Part shown: positions 32,475 through 41,234 of the stretch, piece after piece | Position numbering within the stretch: position 1 is the stretch's first letter | Layout of the letters: the number at the start of each line of letters is the position of its first letter | NCBI GenBank assembly: GCA_036985955.1 | Contig: BTQQ01000001.1 | Coordinates: 1 to 54,361 of the forward strand | DNA: 54,361 nucleotides | From: JAUZQZ01 sp036985955 | GTDB taxonomy: Bacteria; Pseudomonadota; Zetaproteobacteria; Mariprofundales; Mariprofundaceae | Reading direction: 5' to 3' | The notes under the pieces: generated by a model | Told to the model about the DNA's origin: nothing | Database searches by the model: none | What the model saw: only the letters and a program-made list of their open reading frames with translations | Position numbers and translations under genes: made by a program

Positions 32475-32714
32475 TTGAAACAGCGTGTTTATCTGACGTT
32501 TTCAAGAGAAACGGTACGTGAACCTCTGATCTGGAAGGTAGGGCGGGAGTTTGACGTGATTACCAATATCCGCACCGCTGAGGTGAAAGAGGACATGGGT
32601 CTCGTCGGACTGGAGCTTGAGGGTACACAGGATACCGTTGAGCAGGCTCTGGCCTGGCTTAAAGCACAGGGCGTACACGTCGAACCCATCGAGCAGAACA
32701 TTATCGAAGGCTGA
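32475..32714 (+). CDS. Stand-alone NIL-domain protein
   Basis: This 79-residue protein (KQRVYLTFSRETVREPLIWK, DVITNIRTAEVKEDMGLVGL, EGTQDTVEQALAWLKAQGVHVEPI) is a free NIL domain, the ferredoxin-like fold found at the end of the methionine ABC transporter ATPase MetN, where it senses methionine. The start is TTG 32475, seven bases after GGAG, and follows the carrier stop by 16 bases. A longer frame beginning within the carrier gene is rejected. It probably binds methionine or a related ligand, or partners with the carrier, and its operon position supports a methionine link. Confidence 0.85.
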   Translation: MKQRVYLTFSRETVREPLIWKVGREFDVITNIRTAEVKEDMGLVGLELEGTQDTVEQALAWLKAQGVHVEPIEQNIIEG

Positions 32715-32802
32715 GCATACATTATGGCTCGGGGTTTCCTTGTGCTATAAAGTACAGTAATATTGTTGTTGAAATAATTATTTACAGCATATGAGGTGTA
32801 TT

Positions 32803-33735
32803 ATGGTTATATTTAATAATATCGCGGAAACAGTGGGGCATACCCCCCTGGTGCGCTTGCAACGCATGGGTGGTGAGTTAAAGGCTGAAATTCTATTGAA
32901 GCTGGAATTCCGAAATCCACTGAACTCCGTTAAGGACCGTATTGGCAAGGCAATGATTGAGGCTGCCGAAGCGGATGGAAGCCTCAAACCGGGTGGCGTG
33001 ATTGTCGAACCGACCAGTGGCAATACAGGGATTGCGCTGGCATTCGTTGCGCGCGCCAAGGGGTATCGCTGTATATTGACCATGCCGGAATCCATGAGTC
33101 TGGAACGGCGCAAGTTGTTGAAATTACTGGGTGCGGAACTGCAATTAACACCGGCGGAAAAGGGCATGAAGGGTGCAATTGAAAAGGCAACTGAGATTGT
33201 CAGCAAGACCGAGGGCGCATTCATGCCACAGCAGTTTGAAAATCCGGCCAATCCGGAGATCCATCGCAAAACGACTGCGGAGGAAATCTGGGCGGATACG
33301 GATGGGAATGTCGATGCGATTATCGCGGGTGTAGGCACGGGTGGCACCATTACCGGTGTGGCCGAAGTGATTAAATCGCGTAATCCCGATTTTCAGGCTA
33401 TTGCGGTAGAGCCTGCTGATTCGCCTGTCATTTCCGGAGGCAAACCGGGACCGCACAAAATACAGGGTATTGGCGCGGGCTTTATTCCGAAGAATCTGAA
33501 CGTGGATATCGTTGATAGCGTGGAACAGGTCAGCAACGAAGATGCCTTGAGTACGGCACGTCGCTTATCGGATGAGGAAGGCATTGCCGGTGGCATTTCC
33601 TCCGGTGCGGCTATGGCCGCGGCACTGAAAGTGGCGGCAAGACCGGATATGGAAGGCAAACGTATCGTGGTCATCCTGCCATCCATGGCAGAACGCTATA
33701 TGTCCACGGATTTGTTTAAAGGAATTGAAGTTTAA
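32803..33735 (+). CDS. cysK: Cysteine synthase (O-acetylserine sulfhydrylase family)
   Basis: This 310-residue PLP enzyme has the PLP Lys K44 in NPLNSVKDR, the substrate loop EPTSGNTGIAL, and the GVGTGGTITG phosphate site. It resembles CysK, which uses O-acetylserine and free sulfide, more than CysM of the CysO-dependent type, but the sequence alone does not settle the sulfur donor. GAGGT lies five bases before ATG 32803; an ATG at 32791 is in frame. The preceding 88-base gap contains no evident terminator, so it is probably in the riboswitch operon. Confidence 0.94.
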   Translation: MVIFNNIAETVGHTPLVRLQRMGGELKAEILLKLEFRNPLNSVKDRIGKAMIEAAEADGSLKPGGVIVEPTSGNTGIALAFVARAKGYRCILTMPESMSLERRKLLKLLGAELQLTPAEKGMKGAIEKATEIVSKTEGAFMPQQFENPANPEIHRKTTAEEIWADTDGNVDAIIAGVGTGGTITGVAEVIKSRNPDFQAIAVEPADSPVISGGKPGPHKIQGIGAGFIPKNLNVDIVDSVEQVSNEDALSTARRLSDEEGIAGGISSGAAMAAALKVAARPDMEGKRIVVILPSMAERYMSTDLFKGIEV

Positions 33736-33754
33736 CAGTAACCGGAGGGTGTAA

Positions 33755-34579
33755 GTGATTGATTTTACAGAAGAACAAATTGAGCGCTATTCGCGCCATA
33801 TTATCCTGCCAGAGGTTGGCGGTGAGGGACAGTCAAGGTTGCTTGAGTCCAAGGTGTTTATGATTGGTGCAGGTGGACTGGGCAGTCCCGTGGCCTATTA
33901 TCTGGCGGCAGCAGGCGTGGGAACCATTGGCATCGCCGATGCCGATGTGGTGGATATGTCCAATCTCCAGCGCCAGATTATTCATAACAATGAACGTATT
34001 GGCATGGAAAAGGTGGAGAGCGCGAAAAAGACCATACAAGCGCTGAATCCGGATGTGAATGTTATTACCTACACCGAGCGTGTCACCGAGGAAAATGTGC
34101 GCGAGATTATTCGTGATTACGATCTGATTGTGGACGGTTGTGATAATTTCCCGACCCGTTTTCTGGTCAACGATGCCTGTTTTTTCGAGCAGAGAACACT
34201 GGTTTCAGGCGCGATGTTCCGCTTCGAAGGGCAAGTGACGACATTCAAGCCCCATACGGACAGGGAAGGCCCGTGCTATCGCTGCCTGTATCCCGAGCCG
34301 CCTCCGGCAGGTCTGGTACCAAGCTGTTCCGAAGCCGGGATTCTGGGCGCATTGGCCGGATCTGTAGGCACAATTCAGGCTGTGGAAGTGATTAAGGAGT
34401 TATTGGGTATTGGCAATTCCCTGTCCGGCTATCTTATGACCTTTGATGCGCTACGCATGGAGTGGCGTAAACTGAAGCTTCGCAAGGATCCGGCCTGCCC
34501 GTTGTGCTCGGAAAAAGCGACCATCAAGGATTTGATTACTTATGATGAGGCGTGTGAATTGCGCGCCGCTCAAGCCTGA
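33755..34579 (+). CDS. moeB: MoeB/HesA/ThiF-family sulfur-carrier adenylyltransferase
   Basis: This 274-residue E1-like enzyme activates the C-terminus of ThiS/MoaD-type carriers as an acyl-adenylate. It has the ATP-binding VFMIGAGGLGSPVAYYLAAAG, the DADVVDMSNLQRQI motif, a zinc site of CYRC and CPLC pairs, and the nucleophile region PSCSEAGILG. It lacks a C-terminal rhodanese domain, so sulfur must come from a partner; the TusA domain of the next gene product is the obvious candidate. GGAGG precedes the GTG at 33755. The gene could also serve molybdopterin synthesis, but none of those genes are nearby. Confidence 0.93.
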   Translation: MIDFTEEQIERYSRHIILPEVGGEGQSRLLESKVFMIGAGGLGSPVAYYLAAAGVGTIGIADADVVDMSNLQRQIIHNNERIGMEKVESAKKTIQALNPDVNVITYTERVTEENVREIIRDYDLIVDGCDNFPTRFLVNDACFFEQRTLVSGAMFRFEGQVTTFKPHTDREGPCYRCLYPEPPPAGLVPSCSEAGILGALAGSVGTIQAVEVIKELLGIGNSLSGYLMTFDALRMEWRKLKLRKDPACPLCSEKATIKDLITYDEACELRAAQA

Positions 34580-34590
34580 GGAGCAGGAAC

Positions 34591-36924
34591 ATGGCAGCAG
34601 CTGAACCGATAAATTTCGCCAGTGAAGGCGATATTGAGGAATATGAAGCAGGATTAAAGGCATTCCTGGACGGGCGTATGCCCGAGGAACGCTTTACGCC
34701 GTTCCGGTTGCAAATGGGTGTGTATGGCCAGCGGCAGGATGGTGTGCAGATGATGCGCATAAAACTACCCGGTGGCTGTTTGACGCCCGCGCAACTGGAT
34801 GTGATTGCTGATATTGTGGACCAGTATGCTGGTGAGCTTGGCGCACCCAAGCTGGCACATGTGACAACGCGGCAGGATATTCAGGCGCATTTTCTGCGTC
34901 TGGAGGATACGCCTGCCATCCTGCGTAAGCTGGCCAAAGCTGGTATGACCACGCGCGAGGCTTGCGGCAATACTGTACGCAACGTGACATCATGTTTCCT
35001 GTCCGGTGTATGCCCCGCCGAACATGCCAATGTTAATGTGCATGCTCAGCGTTTTGCCGATTTTTATTTACGGCATCCATTGACGCAGCAATTTCCACGT
35101 AAATTCAAGGTTACCTTTTCAGGTTGTGCCACGGACTGCGGGCTTTCGGCTATGCATGACATCGGCTTTATAGCGAAAACGGAAAACGGCAACCATGGTT
35201 TTGAGGTCTGGGCGGCCGGTGGGTTGTCCACCCATCCGGTTTCGGCCATTAAACTCGAAGACTTTATCGAGGAGAAAGAACTCCTGCTGGTTGGTGAAGC
35301 GCTGATGCGCATTCATTTCAAGTATTCGGACCGCAAACATCGTGCGCGGGCGCGCATGAAATATGTATTGATGAAGCTCGGCGCTGAAGGCTTTATTGAC
35401 CTGTATCGCAAGGAACGTGCGGCTGTGGAAAAGGCGCACGGTACTGATTCGGGGTATCCCGAAGCGAACTGGCGTGAACCGTCCGGCCCGCTTCCGTTTC
35501 ATGGTGACCCAGTAGTGGATCAGCATGATAGTCGCAAGGCTGTGCTGCTCAATCTGTTCCGTGGTGATCTGACACCGGCGCAGTGCCATGCCGTAGCAGA
35601 GGCGGCACGTGTGGGTGGTAGCAATGATATTCGCGTTACGCCCGAACAGGGCGTGGTCGTTACCGGTGTTGTACCGGAAAAAACGGATGAGGTAATAGCT
35701 ATTCTGGATGCCGCCAGGATTACAACCAGGCATGCACGTGGTATTTCCGATGTGACGGCGTGCCCCGGTGTGGAATCCTGCCGGTTGGCCATTACCAATT
35801 CCTATGGACTGGCCGATACCATTAAACCGGAGCTTGAAAAGTTGACCGTGAACTATCCCGATCTTGCCGGGATACAGGTTAAAATTTCGGGGTGCCAACA
35901 CTCCTGTGGCCAACATCATATCGCCGATCTCGGGTTCCACGGCCTGGCGAAGAAGATCGAGAGCAGGGCCGTGCCACATTATCAATTGCATGTTGGCGGT
36001 TCAGGTAAGGCGGGCGAGGCTTTTGGTTATGCCACGAATCCCGTACCAGCCAAGCGTGCGCCGGAAGCGGGAATCGCCGTGCTTCGTACCTATCAGGAGG
36101 AGCGGGAAACGGATGAAAGCGTGCATGATTGGGCGGCCCGCGTTGGCAAGGATGGCATCAATGCTATTTTGGCACCATTTTCCGCCGGTGAGGGCGAGGT
36201 TGAAGGGTTGATGTATGACTGGAGCGAGAATCAGCCCTTCTCGACCAAAGATAACAAGCCGGGCGAGTGCGCCGCCGCCGTGGTTGGCATGACCGATGCG
36301 CTGGTCGCCGAGGCTCAATATGAATTGCGTGTCGGCACTGCCCATCTGGATTCCATGTTCTGGGCTGAGGCATTGGAGGGCTACAAGCAGTCCGCCATCT
36401 CTGCCGCACGAGCCTTTCTGGTCGTCTACGGTGAAAAGCCGGAGGATGATGCGCAAGTTTTTGGCCTGCTGGCTGGCCTTGCCGTGGCCGACAAGGAGGT
36501 CTCCGGCGGCTTGGCCAAGGCAACATCGGCATTAATGAACGTCAATATCGCCGATCCTGCGCCGGGTGTCACCGCCTTGCGGGATGTGGTTGAAGCATTT
36601 GTTGATCTTGCGTCCGTCCGGTTTGCACCGGTGCCTCAGGAAGAATCCAAAGCACCGGATGCACCTGCCGCGAAACAGACATCAGCCGGAGATGGAGAAC
36701 CGATTCTGCTAGACCTCACAGGTGTGGCCTGTCCGATGAATTTCGTCAAGACTAAACTGAAACTGGAAACGCTGCCGGCTGGCGCGCGTCTGTCAGTGAT
36801 TCTTGATGATGGCGAACCCATCGAGAATGTTCCGCGTTCCCTGGAAGAACAGGGGCAGAAGGTACTTGCGCAGGAGAAAATTTCTGACAGCCAGTGGAAG
36901 ATTCTGGTGGAGAAGTCTGCCTAA
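34591..36924 (+). CDS. Siroheme sulfite reductase with two cluster motifs, HEPN-like region and C-terminal TusA domain
   Basis: This 777-residue protein reduces sulfite to sulfide. Residues about 1-500 are two sulfite/nitrite reductase repeats. Both keep the siroheme/[4Fe-4S] motif CX5C-Xn-CX3C: C135/C141 with C179/C183, and C391/C397 with C435/C439. In the ordinary assimilatory enzyme only the C-terminal repeat does. Residues about 540-680 are an all-helical HEPN-like region, and about 695-777 a TusA-like domain with Cys714 in ACPMNFVKTK (CPMN rather than CPMP). The fused TusA may take sulfide/persulfide sulfur to the MoeB/ThiS pair. It starts 12 bases after moeB. Confidence 0.93.
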   Translation: MAAAEPINFASEGDIEEYEAGLKAFLDGRMPEERFTPFRLQMGVYGQRQDGVQMMRIKLPGGCLTPAQLDVIADIVDQYAGELGAPKLAHVTTRQDIQAHFLRLEDTPAILRKLAKAGMTTREACGNTVRNVTSCFLSGVCPAEHANVNVHAQRFADFYLRHPLTQQFPRKFKVTFSGCATDCGLSAMHDIGFIAKTENGNHGFEVWAAGGLSTHPVSAIKLEDFIEEKELLLVGEALMRIHFKYSDRKHRARARMKYVLMKLGAEGFIDLYRKERAAVEKAHGTDSGYPEANWREPSGPLPFHGDPVVDQHDSRKAVLLNLFRGDLTPAQCHAVAEAARVGGSNDIRVTPEQGVVVTGVVPEKTDEVIAILDAARITTRHARGISDVTACPGVESCRLAITNSYGLADTIKPELEKLTVNYPDLAGIQVKISGCQHSCGQHHIADLGFHGLAKKIESRAVPHYQLHVGGSGKAGEAFGYATNPVPAKRAPEAGIAVLRTYQEERETDESVHDWAARVGKDGINAILAPFSAGEGEVEGLMYDWSENQPFSTKDNKPGECAAAVVGMTDALVAEAQYELRVGTAHLDSMFWAEALEGYKQSAISAARAFLVVYGEKPEDDAQVFGLLAGLAVADKEVSGGLAKATSALMNVNIADPAPGVTALRDVVEAFVDLASVRFAPVPQEESKAPDAPAAKQTSAGDGEPILLDLTGVACPMNFVKTKLKLETLPAGARLSVILDDGEPIENVPRSLEEQGQKVLAQEKISDSQWKILVEKSA

Positions 36925-36939
36925 ACAGCGGCCAAAATC

Positions 36940-38166
36940 ATGACGATTTTTGATAATTCCGGCCGTACCAAGTTGGCCCTGGTGACGCACGGCGTAACGC
37001 TTCCCGATGGTTTGCCACAGGCCTCTCACTGGATTTCCCAGGCCAATGCCGTGGAAACGGTACTGGATATGCGCCTTCCCAGTGGGCACTTTGCAACCGT
37101 TCCTGTAGCCCAGCCGTTTACGGAGAAGAGTCCGATTGCACTGCATGTTACGGAAGATGGATGTGAACTGGCACACGAAGGTGAGAGGCTGCACGTGGAA
37201 TTGCTTGCGGCGCCTAAATATTACCATCGGACGACACGCGCCGGTGCCCGTATGGGGAGCTTCTCGTCGCTGCATGATAAATTACTGATTTTGCATCCGC
37301 TGATGGGCTGTGGGTTTTTCGCCGATCAGGGGAAGGCCTGCCAGTACTGTCAGTATGATTCGATGCTGAATGAAGCGATCCCACCGTTACGCGATCCGCT
37401 GGAACTGGTGGAGGTGGTGCGGGCGGCGCTGGCCGAGCGTGAAGTGGACACGGTGTATCTGTACAATGGTCATGTGCCGGGGGATCAGGCGGGACTGGAT
37501 CGTCTGATTTCGCTAATTGCACTGTTGCGCCGTCACCTGGGGCATCGTCAAATTGCATTGGAAACCGTAGCGCCACGCGATACCTCCATGATCGACGACC
37601 TGTATGCCGCAGGGCTGGATGTGCTGATTTGCAATCTTGAATTATTCGATGAAGAACGATTTGCCACTGTCTGTCCCGGCAAACAGGCCGAAGGCGGTCA
37701 GGAAGCGATATGGCGCGCGCTTGGGCATGCTGCTTCGGTATTCCGCGAGGGAGCGGTTGTCAGCCACCTGATTTTGGGTCTGGAACCGGTGAAATCGACG
37801 ATTTCCGGCATGGAAGCCCTGGTGGAACATGGCGTGGTGCCGTTGTTGATTCCCTTTCGCCCATTGCCAGGGACGCCTTTGGAACATACGGCCCTTCCGG
37901 ATATGGATGCCGCCGAGGAAGCCTTTCTCGCATTGTATGACATTCTGGCGGCATCCGGTTTGCCGACGCATCGTTTGCGCGATATGGGGCGTGTGCTTAC
38001 GCCAATGGAAAGCAGGGTGCTGGTAGGGCGAGAGGTATCCTTGCCGGAACGCCTGACGTTGACTCCTGTGGGCAGAAAGATGGGTGGATGGTTCGATGCC
38101 TTGCGGCGTACACTCAGAGTACAATATACCGATTCAGAAACGGGACGGGGCGGGACAGGACACTAG
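36940..38166 (+). CDS. Radical SAM protein of the sulfate assimilation cluster (CX9CX2C)
   Basis: This 408-residue protein has a beta-rich N-terminal region and a radical SAM barrel. The cluster Cys residues are C124, C134 and C137 in CGFFADQGKACQYC, a CX9CX2C spacing rather than CX3CX2C; Elp3-type enzymes use the wide spacing. The TVYLYNGHVPGDQAG and IALETVAPRD segments resemble the SAM-binding strands. The substrate is unknown. Its place between sulfite reductase and a sulfate-type transporter suggests involvement in sulfur assimilation. ATG 36940 lies 16 bases after the reductase stop. Confidence 0.85.
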   Translation: MTIFDNSGRTKLALVTHGVTLPDGLPQASHWISQANAVETVLDMRLPSGHFATVPVAQPFTEKSPIALHVTEDGCELAHEGERLHVELLAAPKYYHRTTRAGARMGSFSSLHDKLLILHPLMGCGFFADQGKACQYCQYDSMLNEAIPPLRDPLELVEVVRAALAEREVDTVYLYNGHVPGDQAGLDRLISLIALLRRHLGHRQIALETVAPRDTSMIDDLYAAGLDVLICNLELFDEERFATVCPGKQAEGGQEAIWRALGHAASVFREGAVVSHLILGLEPVKSTISGMEALVEHGVVPLLIPFRPLPGTPLEHTALPDMDAAEEAFLALYDILAASGLPTHRLRDMGRVLTPMESRVLVGREVSLPERLTLTPVGRKMGGWFDALRRTLRVQYTDSETGRGGTGH

Positions 38167-38167
38167 G

Positions 38168-39595
38168 ATGCCAGTCATTTTTGATAACCGGCCCATGCAC
38201 GTATTGCTGGCGCAGAAGGGACTGCCGTTTGCGGCACTGGCTTTCCTTGCGGTGATAGCATGGTGGGCGGTGGGACAAGAGGTGCCTGCCGGATTGAGTC
38301 ATTCTGGCTGGCGCGCCATCATTGTTTTTACCCTTTGTCTTGTTCTCTGGATATCCCAATTATTGCCATTAGCGGTTACTGCTATCCTGGGACTGGCTTT
38401 GCTGCCCTTACTGGATGTGATGCCGGCTAATGAAACCTTTGCCTTGTTCGGTAACCCTGCCGTGTTTTTTATTCTGGGCGCATTTATGCTGGCTGCGGGC
38501 GTGATCAAGTCCGGGCTCTCCGAACATCTTGCTCTGGCCTTGCTGGAACGGGTGGGATCAAGTCCCCGGCGATTACTGCTGGCAATGCTGTTGTTGCCCG
38601 CATTCATGGCTTTCTTTATGCCTGAACATGCCGTGGCAGCGGTATTTCTTCCGCTTGCATGGGAGGTTGTCCGGGCGCTTGGGCTCAAGCCGGGAGACCG
38701 GTATGCACAATCGGTGTTTCTTGCTATGGCATGGGGCGCCATCGTAGGCGGCGTTGCCACCTTGCTGGGTGGTGCACGCGGACCGCTGGCCATGGCGCTG
38801 GTACAGGAATTAGCCGGTAAATCATTTTCGTTCCTTGACTGGACCATCGCCGCAGCACCACTGGTTGCCGGTATGCTGGCCGTCGGTGCTGTATTGCTTC
38901 TTTTGGTTACGCCAGTTCATGGGATTGATGTTGGGTCCGTCCGCGAAACAATTGAGAAGAAACGGCTGGAATCCGGTTTGCTTAATTGGCAAGGGCGTAT
39001 CATGGCTCTGTTGATGGTTGTGACCATCATCGCATGGCTGTTTGCAGGGCATGCGGTCGGACTTGCCAGTATTGCTCTAATCAGCGTCGTATGCATGTTT
39101 GCACTGCGGCTGGTTTCATGGAAAGAAATTCAGGCAAACGTAAGCTGGGATGTGGTCTTGCTATACGGTGGGGCGATAGCCATCGGCAAGGCGATTGCCG
39201 TGACGGGCGCGGGCGCATGGTTGGCTTCATGGTTGTTGCCAGTGGGTGCAGCGGGTTTGGGATTATTATTTCTGATGGCGTTGGCGACTTTGCTGTTAAC
39301 CGAGGGGGTAAGCAATTCTGCCGCCGTGGCCATTATGTTGCCTGTGGCGATTCCGGCAGGGCTGGCTGCAGGCATGAATCTCGTGACTGTATCCATGGCC
39401 GTTGGAATTGTTGCGGGATTTGCCTTCATGTTACCCATGGGAACGCCGCCCAATGCCATGATTTTTGCTACAGGCTACGTGAAAACTGCCACAATGTTGC
39501 GCTATGGAGCTCTCATGTCTGTCGCGGCATTCACCCTGTTTGCATTGACGGTCTGGTTGTGGTGGCCTCTTGCAGGCATTGGAGTGATGAAGTGA
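38168..39595 (+). CDS. SLC13/DASS-type permease, probable sulfate uptake
   Basis: This 475-residue membrane protein has about 12 hydrophobic segments in two related halves with the SLC13 signatures: LGLALLPLLDVMPANETFALFGNPAV and TEGVSNSAAVAIMLPVAIP, and PMGTPPNAMIFATGYVKTATML near the end. Family members carry sulfate or di/tricarboxylates; the location between sulfite reductase and APS reductase points to sulfate. The ATG at 38168 follows the radical SAM stop by one base. The stop overlaps the GTG start of cysH. Confidence 0.9.
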   Translation: MPVIFDNRPMHVLLAQKGLPFAALAFLAVIAWWAVGQEVPAGLSHSGWRAIIVFTLCLVLWISQLLPLAVTAILGLALLPLLDVMPANETFALFGNPAVFFILGAFMLAAGVIKSGLSEHLALALLERVGSSPRRLLLAMLLLPAFMAFFMPEHAVAAVFLPLAWEVVRALGLKPGDRYAQSVFLAMAWGAIVGGVATLLGGARGPLAMALVQELAGKSFSFLDWTIAAAPLVAGMLAVGAVLLLLVTPVHGIDVGSVRETIEKKRLESGLLNWQGRIMALLMVVTIIAWLFAGHAVGLASIALISVVCMFALRLVSWKEIQANVSWDVVLLYGGAIAIGKAIAVTGAGAWLASWLLPVGAAGLGLLFLMALATLLLTEGVSNSAAVAIMLPVAIPAGLAAGMNLVTVSMAVGIVAGFAFMLPMGTPPNAMIFATGYVKTATMLRYGALMSVAAFTLFALTVWLWWPLAGIGVMK

Positions 39596-40314
39596 ACACA
39601 TCGGCATTGATTGAGTCCACCGTAGCACTACTGCGGCAAGCCAGAGACAAACATGGCGACCGTCTGATTTACCCCTGTGCCATGGGTTCGGAAGGAATGG
39701 TTCAGATTGATCTGATCTGCAAACAGGTCACCGGAATTCGTATTATGACGCTGGACACGGGTCGCCTGCCACAGGCTACCTATGAATTGATGCAGAAAGT
39801 GCGCGAGCATTATGGTATTGATCTGGAAATCATGTTTCCAGACCGGGATGAGGTTGAGGCCATGGTGCGCGAACGCGGAGTGAACCTGTTTTATCACTCG
39901 GTTGAAAACCGCAAACTTTGCTGTGGTATACGCAAAGTGCACCCGCTTAAACGGGCGCTTACCGGTATGGAAGCATGGATCACGGGACGACGCCGGGATC
40001 AATCGGAGAACCGTGCGGTAGTTCAACCGGTTGAGGATGATCCGGTTTTTGGCCTGATAAAGTATAATCCCATGCTTGACTGGACGGAAAGCGATATCTG
40101 GGCCTATATCCGGGAGCATGATGTGCCTTATAACCGCTTACACGATGAACATTATGTCTCGATTGGATGCGAATGTTGTACCCGTGCCATTACCGCCGGA
40201 GAAGACCCGCGCGCCGGGCGCTGGTGGTGGGAGAACGAAGACACCCTGGCTGAATGCGGGCTGCATGTCAGTTCACTGAATGCGGGTGAAGGAGAGGCGG
40301 GTGAGGGGATATAG
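39592..40314 (+). CDS. cysH: Adenylylsulfate (APS) reductase, [4Fe-4S] type
   Basis: This 240-residue enzyme reduces APS to sulfite. It has the PP-loop ATPase fold (CAMGSEGMVQIDLI) and the cluster ligands LCCGIRK and CECC, which are found in APS reductases and absent from PAPS reductases. The catalytic Cys lies in ECGLH near the C-terminus. This fits the absence of an APS kinase (cysC) here. The GTG start at 39592 overlaps the SLC13 stop by four bases; a 442-codon frame reaching back into the transporter gene is a chance extension. Reductant is probably thioredoxin. Confidence 0.95.
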   Translation: MNTSALIESTVALLRQARDKHGDRLIYPCAMGSEGMVQIDLICKQVTGIRIMTLDTGRLPQATYELMQKVREHYGIDLEIMFPDRDEVEAMVRERGVNLFYHSVENRKLCCGIRKVHPLKRALTGMEAWITGRRRDQSENRAVVQPVEDDPVFGLIKYNPMLDWTESDIWAYIREHDVPYNRLHDEHYVSIGCECCTRAITAGEDPRAGRWWWENEDTLAECGLHVSSLNAGEGEAGEGI

Positions 40315-40323
40315 GAGAAACAA

Positions 40324-41232
40324 ATGAGTGAACACAGACTCACGCAACTCAAGACGCTGGAAGCGGAGTCCATCCACATCATGCGGGAAGTGGTGGCCGA
40401 GTTTCGCAATCCGGTCATGCTTTATTCCATTGGTAAGGATTCCAGTGTGATGTTGCATCTGGCACGCAAGGCTTTTTATCCTGCGCCGTTGCCATTTCCA
40501 CTGTTGCATGTGGATACTGCCTATAAGTTTCCCGAGATGTATGAATTTCGTGAATGGTTTGTGAAGGAAATTGGTGCGGAGTTGATTGTCAGGCGTAATG
40601 AAGACGCTATCAATAAGGGAATGAATCCCAAGGAATACGGCGTGGCGCGATGCTGCGGTGCATTGAAGACGCAGGGTCTGCTGGATGCGCTGGAAGAGGG
40701 GAATTACGATGCCGCTTTTGGCGGTGCGCGGCGCGACGAGGAGCGCAGCCGTGCCAAGGAGCGCGTGTTTTCCATTCGTGATGAATTCGGTCAGTGGGAT
40801 CCGAAGAACCAGCGGCCTGAATTGTGGGATATCTACAATGGCCGTATCCATGAGGGCGAGAGTGTACGCGTATTCCCCTTGTCCAACTGGACGGAAATGG
40901 ATATCTGGCTCTATATCCGCGAAGAAAATATCCCGATCGTGCCGTTGTATTATGCCAAAAAGCGGCCGATGGTGGAACGGGGAAGTCTGCTGATTCCGTA
41001 TTATGAAGAAACAAAGGATCAGCTTTTGAAAGGCGAAGAACCAACAATGGTGATGAGCCGTTTCCGAACACTGGGCTGTATGCCATGCACGGGGGCTGTG
41101 CGTTCCAATGCTACTACGATTGATGAAATCGTGGCGGAGGCCGCTGCTGCGCGCAGAAGCGAGCGCGAAACACGCATTATCGATCATGGCGCCAATACCA
41201 TGGAAGACAAGAAGAAAGAAGGGTATTTTTAG
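40324..41232 (+). CDS. cysD: Sulfate adenylyltransferase subunit 2
   Basis: CysD forms APS from ATP and sulfate with CysN. The PP-loop (MLYSIGKDSSVMLHLARKAF), HVDTAYKFPEMYEFRE, and the C-terminal RFRTLGCMPCTGAV are diagnostic. The length (302 residues) is normal. GGAGAAACAA precedes the ATG, nine bases after the cysH stop. The antisense open frame of 323 codons here is a shadow. Confidence 0.97.
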   Translation: MSEHRLTQLKTLEAESIHIMREVVAEFRNPVMLYSIGKDSSVMLHLARKAFYPAPLPFPLLHVDTAYKFPEMYEFREWFVKEIGAELIVRRNEDAINKGMNPKEYGVARCCGALKTQGLLDALEEGNYDAAFGGARRDEERSRAKERVFSIRDEFGQWDPKNQRPELWDIYNGRIHEGESVRVFPLSNWTEMDIWLYIREENIPIVPLYYAKKRPMVERGSLLIPYYEETKDQLLKGEEPTMVMSRFRTLGCMPCTGAVRSNATTIDEIVAEAAAARRSERETRIIDHGANTMEDKKKEGYF

Positions 41233-41234
41233 AG

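Noticed and set aside
35119..35991. 290-codon antisense frame within sulfite reductase
   Set aside because: A shadow of the strongly coding plus strand with no domain features.
38986..40314. 442-codon frame ending with APS reductase, suggesting a long N-terminal fusion
   Set aside because: The first 202 codons overlap the SLC13 gene in another frame and have shadow-like composition; the GTG at 39592 overlapping the SLC13 stop is the natural start.
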